Below, piece by piece: positions 1 to 7,365 of a DNA stretch of 56,477 bases. The notes beneath the pieces are model-generated. The model did no database searches. It was not told the origin of the DNA and saw only the letters and a program-made list of their open reading frames with translations. How positions within the stretch are numbered: position 1 is the first letter of the stretch; every line of letters begins with the position of its first letter. This DNA is from Dyella choica (lineage in GTDB: Bacteria; Pseudomonadota; Gammaproteobacteria; Xanthomonadales; Rhodanobacteraceae). The position numbers and the translations under genes were made by a program. The stretch is from positions 1 to 56,477 of the forward strand of contig NZ_RYYV01000023.1 of assembly GCF_003977665.1 (NCBI RefSeq), written 5' to 3'.

Positions 1-110
1 CTCGCTGAATTTGGATTTCTTCATGACACCTCCTGGCGGAAAAGATGCCAGAAAGTTCTACTTCCCGCATGTCCAGGACCTGGGGGAGCTTACGATTCCA
101 GGCCAGAACC
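1..110 (-). mobile_element. Left part of an IS3-type insertion sequence (start of orfA), cut by window edge
   Basis: On the minus strand an AGGAGGTGTC ribosome binding site precedes an ATG at 24 that opens a frame reading MKKSKFSE to the window edge. This is the typical beginning of IS3-family OrfA transposase proteins. The neighbouring acyltransferase frame loses its family-like sequence near its C-terminus as it runs into this region, as expected if the element inserted there. The outer end of the element is not resolved; it should lie between about 60 and 125. Only eight codons of the transposase are visible, so the family call is tentative. Confidence 0.55.
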
Positions 111-1026
111 GATGGGTGACTTCATTAATAACGATTTGCTGGATCGGAAATCCGTAAATATACACACCGTACGAAATATCGAATCTACCATTTATCAATT
201 TATCACTGAATGACTCCCCGATAACCGCAACAACGAGTGTAATGCCAAGCGTTCCGAGAACACCATATTCGAGCTTGCTTGGCATGAGGAACATGCCAAA
301 AATGCCAAACACCAACAGCAACCACCTATTTGGATACCACGCCTCTTTTGTTACGGACAGCAAGGCTCCGCCACTAAAGCAGATCCCGAACATGCAAAGG
401 TAATTCAGCGGGACACCGTAAAACATAAAGCCGGTACCGGTATGCACAAGCGATGCCGTTCCCAGAATCGACCCGACGAAGAGGGCAAGAATGACCTTCC
501 AGGATTGTGAAAAAGACAGCGCGATTCCGATGGCAATGTAACAGACGCACTCGATGGGCAGCGTCCAGAGACTTCCATTTACTGCATTAGGATAAATATA
601 GTTTGCAAAAACCCCTGGTATCGCTCGGCCCAAAAATAGCGAATACTTCAGAAAAGTTACTAATGCCCCATTTGACGCCAAGTAGCTCCATTTGGGATCG
701 TTTGTGTAGATCACACCCAGTACATAGGTCATCAAGAACGAGCACACTACCATGGCAGGCAACAGACGCCTTAACCGACGCTTGCTGAATTCGACAAAAT
801 TGCCGGATCGTTTAAAGCTGGCCGGCATAAAGTAGCCGGAGATTGAAAAGAAGATGGCGACTGCAACGTAGCCATAGGTGTCCCAAAATGGATAAATTGG
901 CTCCACCGATCCATGCAAAGCAAATTGATGACTGTATAACACAAGCAGCGCAGCGAAATGCCGCATCAGGTCGTAGGAATTTCCTCGATCATTTGCCTCG
1001 ATTTTATTCATTTGATAAGTCGTCAA
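58..1026 (-). CDS. Acyltransferase 3 family membrane protein, probably C-terminally truncated
   Basis: This is an integral membrane protein of the OafA/YrhL acyltransferase-3 family, whose members transfer acyl groups to surface glycans such as O-antigen or exopolysaccharide. The N-terminus has the family pattern: a conserved start with LMRHFAALLVLYSHQF carrying the catalytic-type histidine, then ISGYF and a basic stretch KRRLRRLLPA, followed by many hydrophobic segments. An internal ATG six codons in is an alternative start. At 322 residues it is somewhat short for the family. The last 17 or so residues do not resemble the usual final membrane helix and coincide with the insertion sequence at the window edge, so the gene was probably truncated by it. 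The specific substrate cannot be read from the sequence. Confidence 0.75.
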   Translation of the reverse strand: MTTYQMNKIEANDRGNSYDLMRHFAALLVLYSHQFALHGSVEPIYPFWDTYGYVAVAIFFSISGYFMPASFKRSGNFVEFSKRRLRRLLPAMVVCSFLMTYVLGVIYTNDPKWSYLASNGALVTFLKYSLFLGRAIPGVFANYIYPNAVNGSLWTLPIECVCYIAIGIALSFSQSWKVILALFVGSILGTASLVHTGTGFMFYGVPLNYLCMFGICFSGGALLSVTKEAWYPNRWLLLVFGIFGMFLMPSKLEYGVLGTLGITLVVAVIGESFSDKLINGRFDISYGVYIYGFPIQQIVINEVTHRFWPGIVSSPRSWTCGK

Positions 1027-1124
1027 ATAAATAGCATAAAATTTCGATTATTCCGTTGCACGGTCAAATTTTGACCAGCAGGAACAACCCCTGATTTGAA
1101 ACGCGCGGATTTTTTAATGTCCCG

Positions 1125-1247
1125 ATTTACCAAGCCCTTCGGCCAACGCGCCCTATGCTGTGCACGAGCGCAACTCGCTTCCGTGCCGAATTGGTCCAGA
1201 AATTCCGCCAGAGATATGCCTAGCTGCAATTGAACAGCGCTCATTGC
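1125..1247 (-). pseudogene. Remnant of an IS1595-type transposase N-terminus
   Basis: A minus-strand frame starting at ATG 1247 gives about 40 residues including GISLAEFLDQFGTEASC and ARWPKGL. This matches the pattern at the start of IS1595-family transposases (FLxxYGTExxC followed by RWPxGF and a zinc-binding CPxC). The resemblance stops right after ARWPKGL: the expected cysteine pairs and the rest of the transposase are missing, so this is a dead fragment. The rest of the gap between 1027 and 1343 holds nothing else I recognise. Assignment is from memory of family motifs. Confidence 0.45.
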
Positions 1248-1343
1248 CAAGATCGCGAACCTCACGTGGGGGCTTCAGCTTCGCTCACCCACGTCGCCAC
1301 TGCTTCGACGTGATCTGAACCCCGTAACAAACTAGGAATTTAT

Positions 1344-2000
1344 TCAATCCGACAAGGCTTCCTCTATATCTTCGAACGGAGAAGCCCTGTCTATAGGCAT
1401 GGCCTTGACTAGCTCCTTATCTATTTCCAAGCCTATGTCTTTGTAGCGCCAAAATCGCATATATAAATTCTCTTTATCTTTTAGTCCGTCCGCGACTAAC
1501 CTTTTACATTTTATTGCAAAGATTAAATAGCTTGGCAATGTAAAAATAATCAAATATTTTTTGATCTTCCTGTACTCAAGCCTTGCTAATAGAAGAGCCG
1601 AAGGAACATGCCCCGCCCTTGCTCCCTTCCGCAGCATCCTTCTGACTATTGGACGATTTTGAAGTATAGATAACCGTCCAATCATAAATGCCCCCATAAA
1701 TGGTGACAATTTGTTTGCCCTTGCAAGATAGCGCATGCCACTAATTAGGTTACGCGCTAATTTTTTCCCATAAAACAAGGCTTCTCCCGTAGCAACAAGG
1801 ACTTCAGGATCATTTGATCGCATACCGAAATTTAGCAAGAATGCGTACTCTGAACTCAATCCCGTGCGCTGCGCTATCGATGGAAATTTATGGATCAACA
1901 TGGCTGCGGCAATCGCTTCTTTAGGGTCTCCCGATCGAGCAGAAGCAACCTTACTCCAAAGTAAAGCGGTGATACTTTCTTCGTGTTTTATCGTGGACAT
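1344..2000 (-). CDS. Sel1/TPR-like protein, candidate RHS immunity protein
   Basis: A 218-residue protein rich in alpha-helix, with short repeats resembling Sel1-like solenoids (for example the ISGMRYLARANKLSPFMGAFMIGRL and KGARAGHVPSALLLARLEY regions) and one hydrophobic segment near residues 147-163. Its ATG at 2000 overlaps the last 13 bases of the upstream RHS C-terminal frame, which implies translational coupling. Position directly behind the variable tip of an RHS protein is where cognate immunity genes sit in polymorphic toxin systems, and Sel1-like repeats occur in some immunity proteins. That function is inference; no specific immunity family is recognised. Base composition is clearly more AT-rich than the efflux operon downstream, in line with horizontal acquisition. 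Confidence 0.6.
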   Translation of the reverse strand: MSTIKHEESITALLWSKVASARSGDPKEAIAAAMLIHKFPSIAQRTGLSSEYAFLLNFGMRSNDPEVLVATGEALFYGKKLARNLISGMRYLARANKLSPFMGAFMIGRLSILQNRPIVRRMLRKGARAGHVPSALLLARLEYRKIKKYLIIFTLPSYLIFAIKCKRLVADGLKDKENLYMRFWRYKDIGLEIDKELVKAMPIDRASPFEDIEEALSD

Positions 2001-2839
2001 GAATTCCGATCGCCTGCCGGCACTGCCAGCGGTGAGGCCACGACGGACGTTGGAACTGGAAGAATCCGCGGGGGCGGAATGGATTCAAATTCCTCCACGA
2101 TGTATTCCAACTCTTGAGCCAATATTTCTTGAGTCGGCATTTCGCCAGCAATTATAGCTGGTGGCACATCCAAGGCTCCATTCACCGCATTCGCCAGCAA
2201 CAAGGTTCGTGCGAATCCTCCAAGCCCAACTTCTGGGAGAACAGCGCCGCCAGACATAATTAAAGCCGCACTATCCATAATATACACCGGCGCCATATTG
2301 GGTGTACCCCATGAATTTTGAATCATATTTTGGGGAAGCGTGCACAAGCCGCCTGGACAAAATGCACCCTGCATATCGCCAAACTCATCCATTCCCAGGG
2401 GATCACTGTGACTAAGCGGATTCCCACCGGCGTAGGTATACGTGTTGATTCCACCCCCAAGCCCAATGGGATCACTCTCAAGATACCGTCCCACCCAGTA
2501 GAAGTAATCCCGACTCCCGTTGTTCCAAAGATTCAGCTCCGCATCGAAATACTGGCCCGGGAATCCGATGTTAAGAGGCACCACATTATTGGTGGCCACC
2601 GACCGCGAAAACGGAAAGTTCATCGCGCGCCACACCACCGTTTGGTTCGCATCCGTCATCGCCTCAGGACGCCCCAGGTGATCCACATGAATGTCCTGCA
2701 CCTGCCCTCCATGGATGCGGCCAATCAGACGGCCGTTGAGCCAAAGATAGTCTACCCACACGCCAGCATCATTTTCAGCGATCAGGTTGTTGCTTTCGTC
2801 CGGCGCGAAATAGGTCGTCGTGCCGCTGACCGACTTCAT
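1988..2839 (-). CDS. RHS protein, C-terminal part (core end plus variable tip), separated by an amber codon
   Basis: This frame is the direct continuation of the large RHS frame at 2846-6205. The two are in the same reading frame and separated only by a TAG at 2846-2848 plus CGA and CTG codons. It contains the end of the YD-repeat shell (the DHLGRPEAMTDA motif and the GQYFDAELNLWNNGSRDYFYWVGRYLESDPIGL region) and the conserved RHS boundary, here SDPLGM at about residue 150. Beyond this lies a tip of about 130 residues with a hydrophobic stretch (IMDSAALIMSGGAVLPEVGL) and no toxin fold that I recognise. The ATG at 2839 lies inside the repeat shell, so independent initiation here would make little sense structurally. 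Either readthrough or loss of function is implied. Confidence 0.75.
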   Translation of the reverse strand: MKSVSGTTTYFAPDESNNLIAENDAGVWVDYLWLNGRLIGRIHGGQVQDIHVDHLGRPEAMTDANQTVVWRAMNFPFSRSVATNNVVPLNIGFPGQYFDAELNLWNNGSRDYFYWVGRYLESDPIGLGGGINTYTYAGGNPLSHSDPLGMDEFGDMQGAFCPGGLCTLPQNMIQNSWGTPNMAPVYIMDSAALIMSGGAVLPEVGLGGFARTLLLANAVNGALDVPPAIIAGEMPTQEILAQELEYIVEEFESIPPPRILPVPTSVVASPLAVPAGDRNSCPR

Positions 2840-2845
2840 CAGTCG

Positions 2846-5800
2846 CTACCCTAGCGGATCGATGTAATACGTATTACCAGAATCCGATGTCATGCGATTG
2901 AAGGGATCGAATTGCCATCCACTTTTCCCATTCGCGGTGGTGGTGTTCCCCATTGCGTCATAGCCGAAAGTGACGCCCCCGGCATTGATCATCCGGTTGC
3001 TGCCGCCTTCGTAGATGAGGTTCATGCTGGTGCCGTTGACCGTCTGGGCGATGCGGTTGCCGTTGGCGTCGTATTGATAGGATTCGTTATTCGCACCGCC
3101 TGTTTCCGAAACCAGCCGCGACTGCTCGTCATAGCCGAAGTTCTCGGTCAGAACGGGTGAGATGAAATCTTGCTTCTTGCTGATGCGATCGGCGTTGTCG
3201 TAGTAAATCCCGTAAGTCAGCACCGCCGGCACGTTGGCACCCGTGAACCGGCCGTCGGTGTCGTAAAACAAGAGGGTGCTCAAACCATTGCTGCCCACCC
3301 AGCTCGCCATCGCAACGTCTCGCGGTTGATAGGTGATCTGGCTGGCCGCGGTCATCCCCTTGCCACCCACGTTCAAACTGACGGAAGACACCACACCATT
3401 CGTGTAGTTGTAGATGGCCTGATTGCCGTCCGGATAGATCACCGCAGCAACGTCCCCTGTCGCGTTGTAGGTATAACCCACCGAGTAATTCACGCTTCCA
3501 ATCGTGAAGGAGCGATTGCTTACCCAACCCTCTGGCGTATAGCTGTAACCCACCTGACCGCTCGCATCAGCAGCCGTGCACAGGCGGCCCGTGCCATTGG
3601 TGCAGCTGTCGTAAGTAAAGCTATGGGATTGCCCACCCGCACTGATGCCAGTGACACGACCGATGGCGTCGTAGACATACATGGTCTGAACGCCGTTCGC
3701 GCGCGTCATGCTGGAGCGGCGACCATTGCCATCGTAGATAAAGCTGGTGGTGCCGGTATCGGGGCTGGTTTGCTGCCAAAGCTGCCCCAAGCCATCGTAG
3801 ACATAGCCGGTGACCAGGCCACGCGGATCGGTAACGCTCGTGAGTTGATTCCCGGCGTCGTGAAGGTAGCTGATCGTGGCGGTCGCCTGTGCTGTGCTTC
3901 CGACCGACGGACTGGCACCACCACTCTCTACGGTCTTGGTGACACGGTCCAACGCGTCGTATTGATAGCTGGTCACATGGCCGGCGGCATTGGTGACGGA
4001 CACCACATTGCCATTGCTGTCGTAAGCATAAGCCAGCAACTGACCATGCTGGCCTAAACGTTGATGCACCCTGCCCAGCTCGTCATAAGTGACGTTCTCA
4101 ATAAGGCTTGTCGAACTGCCACGCGCGATGGTGTACTGAGTGATATCCCCGTTAGCGTCGTATTGGAAACTCTCGGTGGAAGTGCCATCTTTATCATTGT
4201 GGGTGATCGACGTCACTTGCATCTCCTGGTTACGATTCCAGGTGGTGACCCGTCCATCAGGCCCAGATTCACTGACCAACAAGCCGAAGCCATCGTAGCC
4301 ATACGACCACATGGCGCTTCCGCCATTGGGATGCGTCGTCTTCGTCGACGTTCGTCCACGTACATCATAGGTGTAGTTCGTCACGTCGCCGTTCACTGAC
4401 GTAACAGTCTGAGGGCCGCCAAGTGATGTGAAATTGCCATACGTTGTTGCCTGACCTAAGGCGTTCGAAATGCGCGTAACATTGCCTAAATTGTCGTAGG
4501 CATAGGTCAGAGTGTTCACCCCATTCGGTGAAGGCAAGGTCGTAACAGCATTCGAAACCATTCCATTCGGATACAACGCATAGCCATAAGAAGTCGTGTA
4601 TGACTGATTTGCTACGCCGTTGTTTGTCAGATTCGTTTGCGTAACGCTCGCCAGTCGGCCTTGCGGCGTATACGTAAAGGCTGTTTGCAAATATCCAGCC
4701 ACAGTGATGGATAGCAGTCGATCCGTGCCCGGCGTGGTGTCCCACACGTAGTTTGTTACTCGCTGACTGGCACCTGGATTCTCTATTTTTTGTTGTATTT
4801 CGCCGTTTGCCGCGTACGTATAGTTCGTGACGTTTCCATTGTTGTCAGTTTCTGACGAAACATTGTCATTGGCATCGTAGCTCCGGGAACTAAAACTGGC
4901 GGCGCAATGTGCGGAAGCTTGACCCGTTATGGATACGAGGTTTGATTTTGCGTTGAACTGGTACACTGCGACATGGCTAAGCGGATTTGTGATCGTGGCA
5001 GTCGGCCCCGTACTGTTGCTGTTATAAGTAATATTTGTTTGTTGCGTTCCGTCGGCCATTTCGGTCTGCACGGCCTGACCTAAAGCGTTATAACTAGTTA
5101 GGTCATGCGCAACCCCGTTATAGTCAACCTCGGTCAAAGCATATTGGTAGCTGCCGAATCCGTCGGCTCCTCCCGTGTCATTGATATATTTATATGCAAC
5201 TGTTGTGCCGCCTCCTGATCCGGGTAGCGTTGCGGATTGAAGCTCGCCCCAAAGATATCTCGTTGCAGCGATATTTCCGACAGTTCCAGTAGGCATAACG
5301 GTATTGTATGAATACGTGTTGCCCGCCGGATCAACGACAGTAAGTTGAGTAGTGGCGCCATCGCTGCCTCGTACCCAATGCAATGACACGGATTGGCCCG
5401 ATGTGTGCGTAACAATGGTGTCCGCGGAGTTCGGATAACTAAAGTTCCAGCCAACGCCTGCTGAATCTTTAATTGATGTCAACGAAAAATAAGTCAACAA
5501 GTAAAGCGTATTGCTAAAAGTAAGGACCTTGGAATCTTCATCGTGAATGACATAAGATCCGTCACTGTTGCGTGTCATCGTCGCGACGCCATTCTTTAGT
5601 TGTTTGAATGACGCGCTTCCGTCGCTATTTGCGGTTCCAGGGCCAAATTGAACAACGGTCCCATCGGGATGGATCAAGATTAATGGGCAAAGGCTGTTAC
5701 TTGATGTGTAGTCGCAGCCGGTAGTCTGTGTGATATCTATATAAAGTAGGTAATCGTAGTTAGTTTTCCACCCGCCCACATGCGTACTTGCATAGTCCCC

Positions 5801-6205
5801 ATTGTTGTATACAGAGGAACTGTAGTAGCGAGTGAAGCTTAATCCCATCTCGCCTGGGAGGGAGAAATCGGTTACCGATTCCACCTTTGTGCCGGTACTT
5901 AATACGATCGGGTCTGCGGCTGTTGGCTGATCCCCCTCGCATTTAGATCTCGTACTATCCACATTCGCGTTTACCGTGACTTGCCCAAGCGTCGTTACAG
6001 ACCCCGGTGATTTGCTGACTTGCACAGGTGGGGCAGAGACGGGAGGTGCAATCTCACCGATAACGGTGATAGCACCGAGCGAAGTTATGTTGCCCGGAGG
6101 TGGTTCTGCTGGTGGTCTCACTGTAATGCCAGGAACATTATATGTATCGAGACCATTCTGGGATTCGGAATTCGTAGAAGCCCCCCCCGCTCCCGCCAAC
6201 ATCAC
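2846..6205 (-). CDS. RHS/YD-repeat protein, main body
   Basis: A large YD-repeat protein of the RHS class. After a Pro/Thr-rich linker, residues about 95-145 (ADPIVLSTGTKVES... and LSFTRYYSS) look like the DUF6531-type domain that begins many RHS cores, followed by dozens of YD repeats such as TYDVRGR, YDELGRV, YQYDALDRV, YDGLGQL and YDAIGRV. Such proteins form a hollow shell that encloses a C-terminal toxin. The frame stops at a TAG immediately after YYIDPLG, where related proteins continue with Gln-Arg, so a single CAG-to-TAG change explains the stop. The listed ATG at 6205 is probably not the native start. A better start with signal peptide lies at 6368 in another frame, separated by a G8 tract. 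No VgrG, PAAR or Tc-toxin companion is visible nearby. Confidence 0.85.
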   Translation of the reverse strand: MMLAGAGGASTNSESQNGLDTYNVPGITVRPPAEPPPGNITSLGAITVIGEIAPPVSAPPVQVSKSPGSVTTLGQVTVNANVDSTRSKCEGDQPTAADPIVLSTGTKVESVTDFSLPGEMGLSFTRYYSSSVYNNGDYASTHVGGWKTNYDYLLYIDITQTTGCDYTSSNSLCPLILIHPDGTVVQFGPGTANSDGSASFKQLKNGVATMTRNSDGSYVIHDEDSKVLTFSNTLYLLTYFSLTSIKDSAGVGWNFSYPNSADTIVTHTSGQSVSLHWVRGSDGATTQLTVVDPAGNTYSYNTVMPTGTVGNIAATRYLWGELQSATLPGSGGGTTVAYKYINDTGGADGFGSYQYALTEVDYNGVAHDLTSYNALGQAVQTEMADGTQQTNITYNSNSTGPTATITNPLSHVAVYQFNAKSNLVSITGQASAHCAASFSSRSYDANDNVSSETDNNGNVTNYTYAANGEIQQKIENPGASQRVTNYVWDTTPGTDRLLSITVAGYLQTAFTYTPQGRLASVTQTNLTNNGVANQSYTTSYGYALYPNGMVSNAVTTLPSPNGVNTLTYAYDNLGNVTRISNALGQATTYGNFTSLGGPQTVTSVNGDVTNYTYDVRGRTSTKTTHPNGGSAMWSYGYDGFGLLVSESGPDGRVTTWNRNQEMQVTSITHNDKDGTSTESFQYDANGDITQYTIARGSSTSLIENVTYDELGRVHQRLGQHGQLLAYAYDSNGNVVSVTNAAGHVTSYQYDALDRVTKTVESGGASPSVGSTAQATATISYLHDAGNQLTSVTDPRGLVTGYVYDGLGQLWQQTSPDTGTTSFIYDGNGRRSSMTRANGVQTMYVYDAIGRVTGISAGGQSHSFTYDSCTNGTGRLCTAADASGQVGYSYTPEGWVSNRSFTIGSVNYSVGYTYNATGDVAAVIYPDGNQAIYNYTNGVVSSVSLNVGGKGMTAASQITYQPRDVAMASWVGSNGLSTLLFYDTDGRFTGANVPAVLTYGIYYDNADRISKKQDFISPVLTENFGYDEQSRLVSETGGANNESYQYDANGNRIAQTVNGTSMNLIYEGGSNRMINAGGVTFGYDAMGNTTTANGKSGWQFDPFNRMTSDSGNTYYIDPLG

Positions 6206-6368
6206 CTACTGGAACGTAGGCTTCGGCAAAGACGTTGCAACTAGCGACTAGCAGGAACGTACAGAACGAAGTGACGAGTCTGCTAAGCCATGGATTGGTA
6301 TAGCCATTGGCCCGTAGACCCCGAACGATCGTGGATTCGGTTGCGAGCCTTCTCGTAAAGACAGTCAT
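6138..6368 (-). CDS. Signal-peptide leader of the RHS protein, out of frame with its body
   Basis: The ATG at 6368 follows a strong AGGGGG ribosome binding site with six-base spacing. It encodes a basic N-terminus and a hydrophobic core (LSRLVTSFCTFLLVASCNVFAEA) that looks like a cleavable Sec signal peptide. The frame then enters a run of eight G (C8 at 6181-6188 on the plus strand) and ends 76 codons in at TAA. Removing one G joins GDVGGSGG directly to the RHS frame ASTNSESQ. The most economical reading is that this is the true 5' end of the RHS gene and the present allele is out of frame, by replication slippage, mutation or sequencing error. Confidence 0.65.
   Translation of the reverse strand: MTVFTRRLATESTIVRGLRANGYTNPWLSRLVTSFCTFLLVASCNVFAEAYVPVGDVGGSGGGFYEFRIPEWSRYI
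6181..6188 (-). repeat. G8 homopolymer tract at the leader/body junction of the RHS gene
   Basis: Eight C on the plus strand, read as eight G in the gene. With eight G the leader terminates early; with seven (or ten) the signal peptide would be fused to the RHS body. Tracts of this kind are known sites of slipped-strand phase variation in bacterial surface-protein genes. Whether this one varies is not known. Confidence 0.6.
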
Positions 6369-6566
6369 CCTTTACCCCCTGTTGGCCCAAACTGATCAAA
6401 GTCGGTGAGGAGAGCTGACTAGCGAATCTACATTAGAGTGTATGACAGCGTATGTGCATTTGAATGTAGGATTTTCCCTACACGCTGACGCGAGGCCTAA
6501 TAGAAATTGAAACCACTATCGCACATAAGTTCGATAATTACTAACTTCATAGGAAATAATGTTAAG

Positions 6567-7150
6567 TTGCAGCGTATCGGCATTCGGGTTGGCGAAAGAA
6601 GGCTTTCACCATCTCAGGTAGCTTCCGGATGCGACGCAATGCATCTGCGGCATCGGTCCAGGTCCAAGTGGAATTCGTAGAATTCCAGCTCAGCGTATCG
6701 ACGGCACTGTTCTGCCGGCGGCTCACGTACACACCTGCGTGGTGTTGTAGTAGTAGATAACGCTGGAGCCATCGTCATCGGTGCGCGTAATTCCACTACC
6801 GTCAGTATTGAGCGTGCCAGTGAGGCTGTTGAGGTAGCGGCTGAAGCCGTAACTCCGACGATTGGTACTCAGCTGGCCGAGGCTGTTGCAGGTGCGCAGC
6901 GCGTTGAGCGACAGGCCGTCGAACAGCACGCCTTCATCGGCGCCCTTCAGGACGAGGTTGCCGCTAGCGGTGCGCGGCAATCACATAGCCTCGGTTGCCG
7001 GCCTGACCCAGCGAAGACGAGCCGCCTTGCACTTGGCCCAGTTGCGTCAGCGAGGTATCTCCAAGGCCCAGACGATTGAACGCGATCACTGCGTCCCTTG
7101 CTTTGCTCCCAAAGTCATGGGGCGACCGCCACCATGGCGGCCTAGTTCGG
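6567..7150 (-). pseudogene. Decayed fragment of a second RHS/YD-type protein
   Basis: Pieces of one ancestral protein can be read in successive frames on the minus strand. Around 7100-6985 there is AVIAFNRLGLGDTSLTQLGQ followed by GSSSLGQAGNRGYVIAA. Around 6965-6723 there is GNLVLKGADEGVLFDGLSL, then LRTCNSLGQLS, then a stretch ending DDDGSSVIYYYNTT. From about 6720 there is DTLSWNSTNSTWTWTDAADA with the first residues blurred. This order (GNLVL, RTYNSxGQL, GSxxxYxY, DTLSWNS, WTWTD) is what I know from the N-terminal part of large YD-repeat proteins of Xanthomonadales and Pseudomonas. Frameshifts and missing upstream and downstream parts show it is not functional. It may be a donor cassette or relic of an ancestral RHS locus. 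Confidence 0.55.
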
Positions 7151-7275
7151 GAGTACCAATCTAAGTTTTAGAGAAAAAATTAGGGCTTCAGACCATGACT
7201 AATGGCCTGGATGCACTTAAGCTTGGCGACAGGGAATGACTCCCAGGCCGCTCAAAAGCTTAAGCAATACAGCGG

Positions 7276-7351
7276 CGTAGGCTGGGATGACAATCCCAGC
7301 ATCGCGCAGGGTGCATGCATGGTGATGCTGGGTTTTGCAACCCAGCCTACG
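7276..7351. repeat. REP-like double-hairpin palindrome, copy 1
   Basis: A 76-base inverted repeat bounded by CGTAGG and CCTACG. Each arm is itself a hairpin (GGCTGGGATGACAATCCCAGC and GCTGGGTTTTGCAACCCAGCC). It lies 14 bases beyond the stop codon of the RND permease gene. Six other copies are in this window. Confidence 0.85.
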
Positions 7352-7365
7352 ATTGGCATCCAAGC

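Noticed and set aside
3170-4057. Plus-strand frames opposite the RHS gene
   Set aside because: No domain, and the YD repeats on the other strand are unmistakable.
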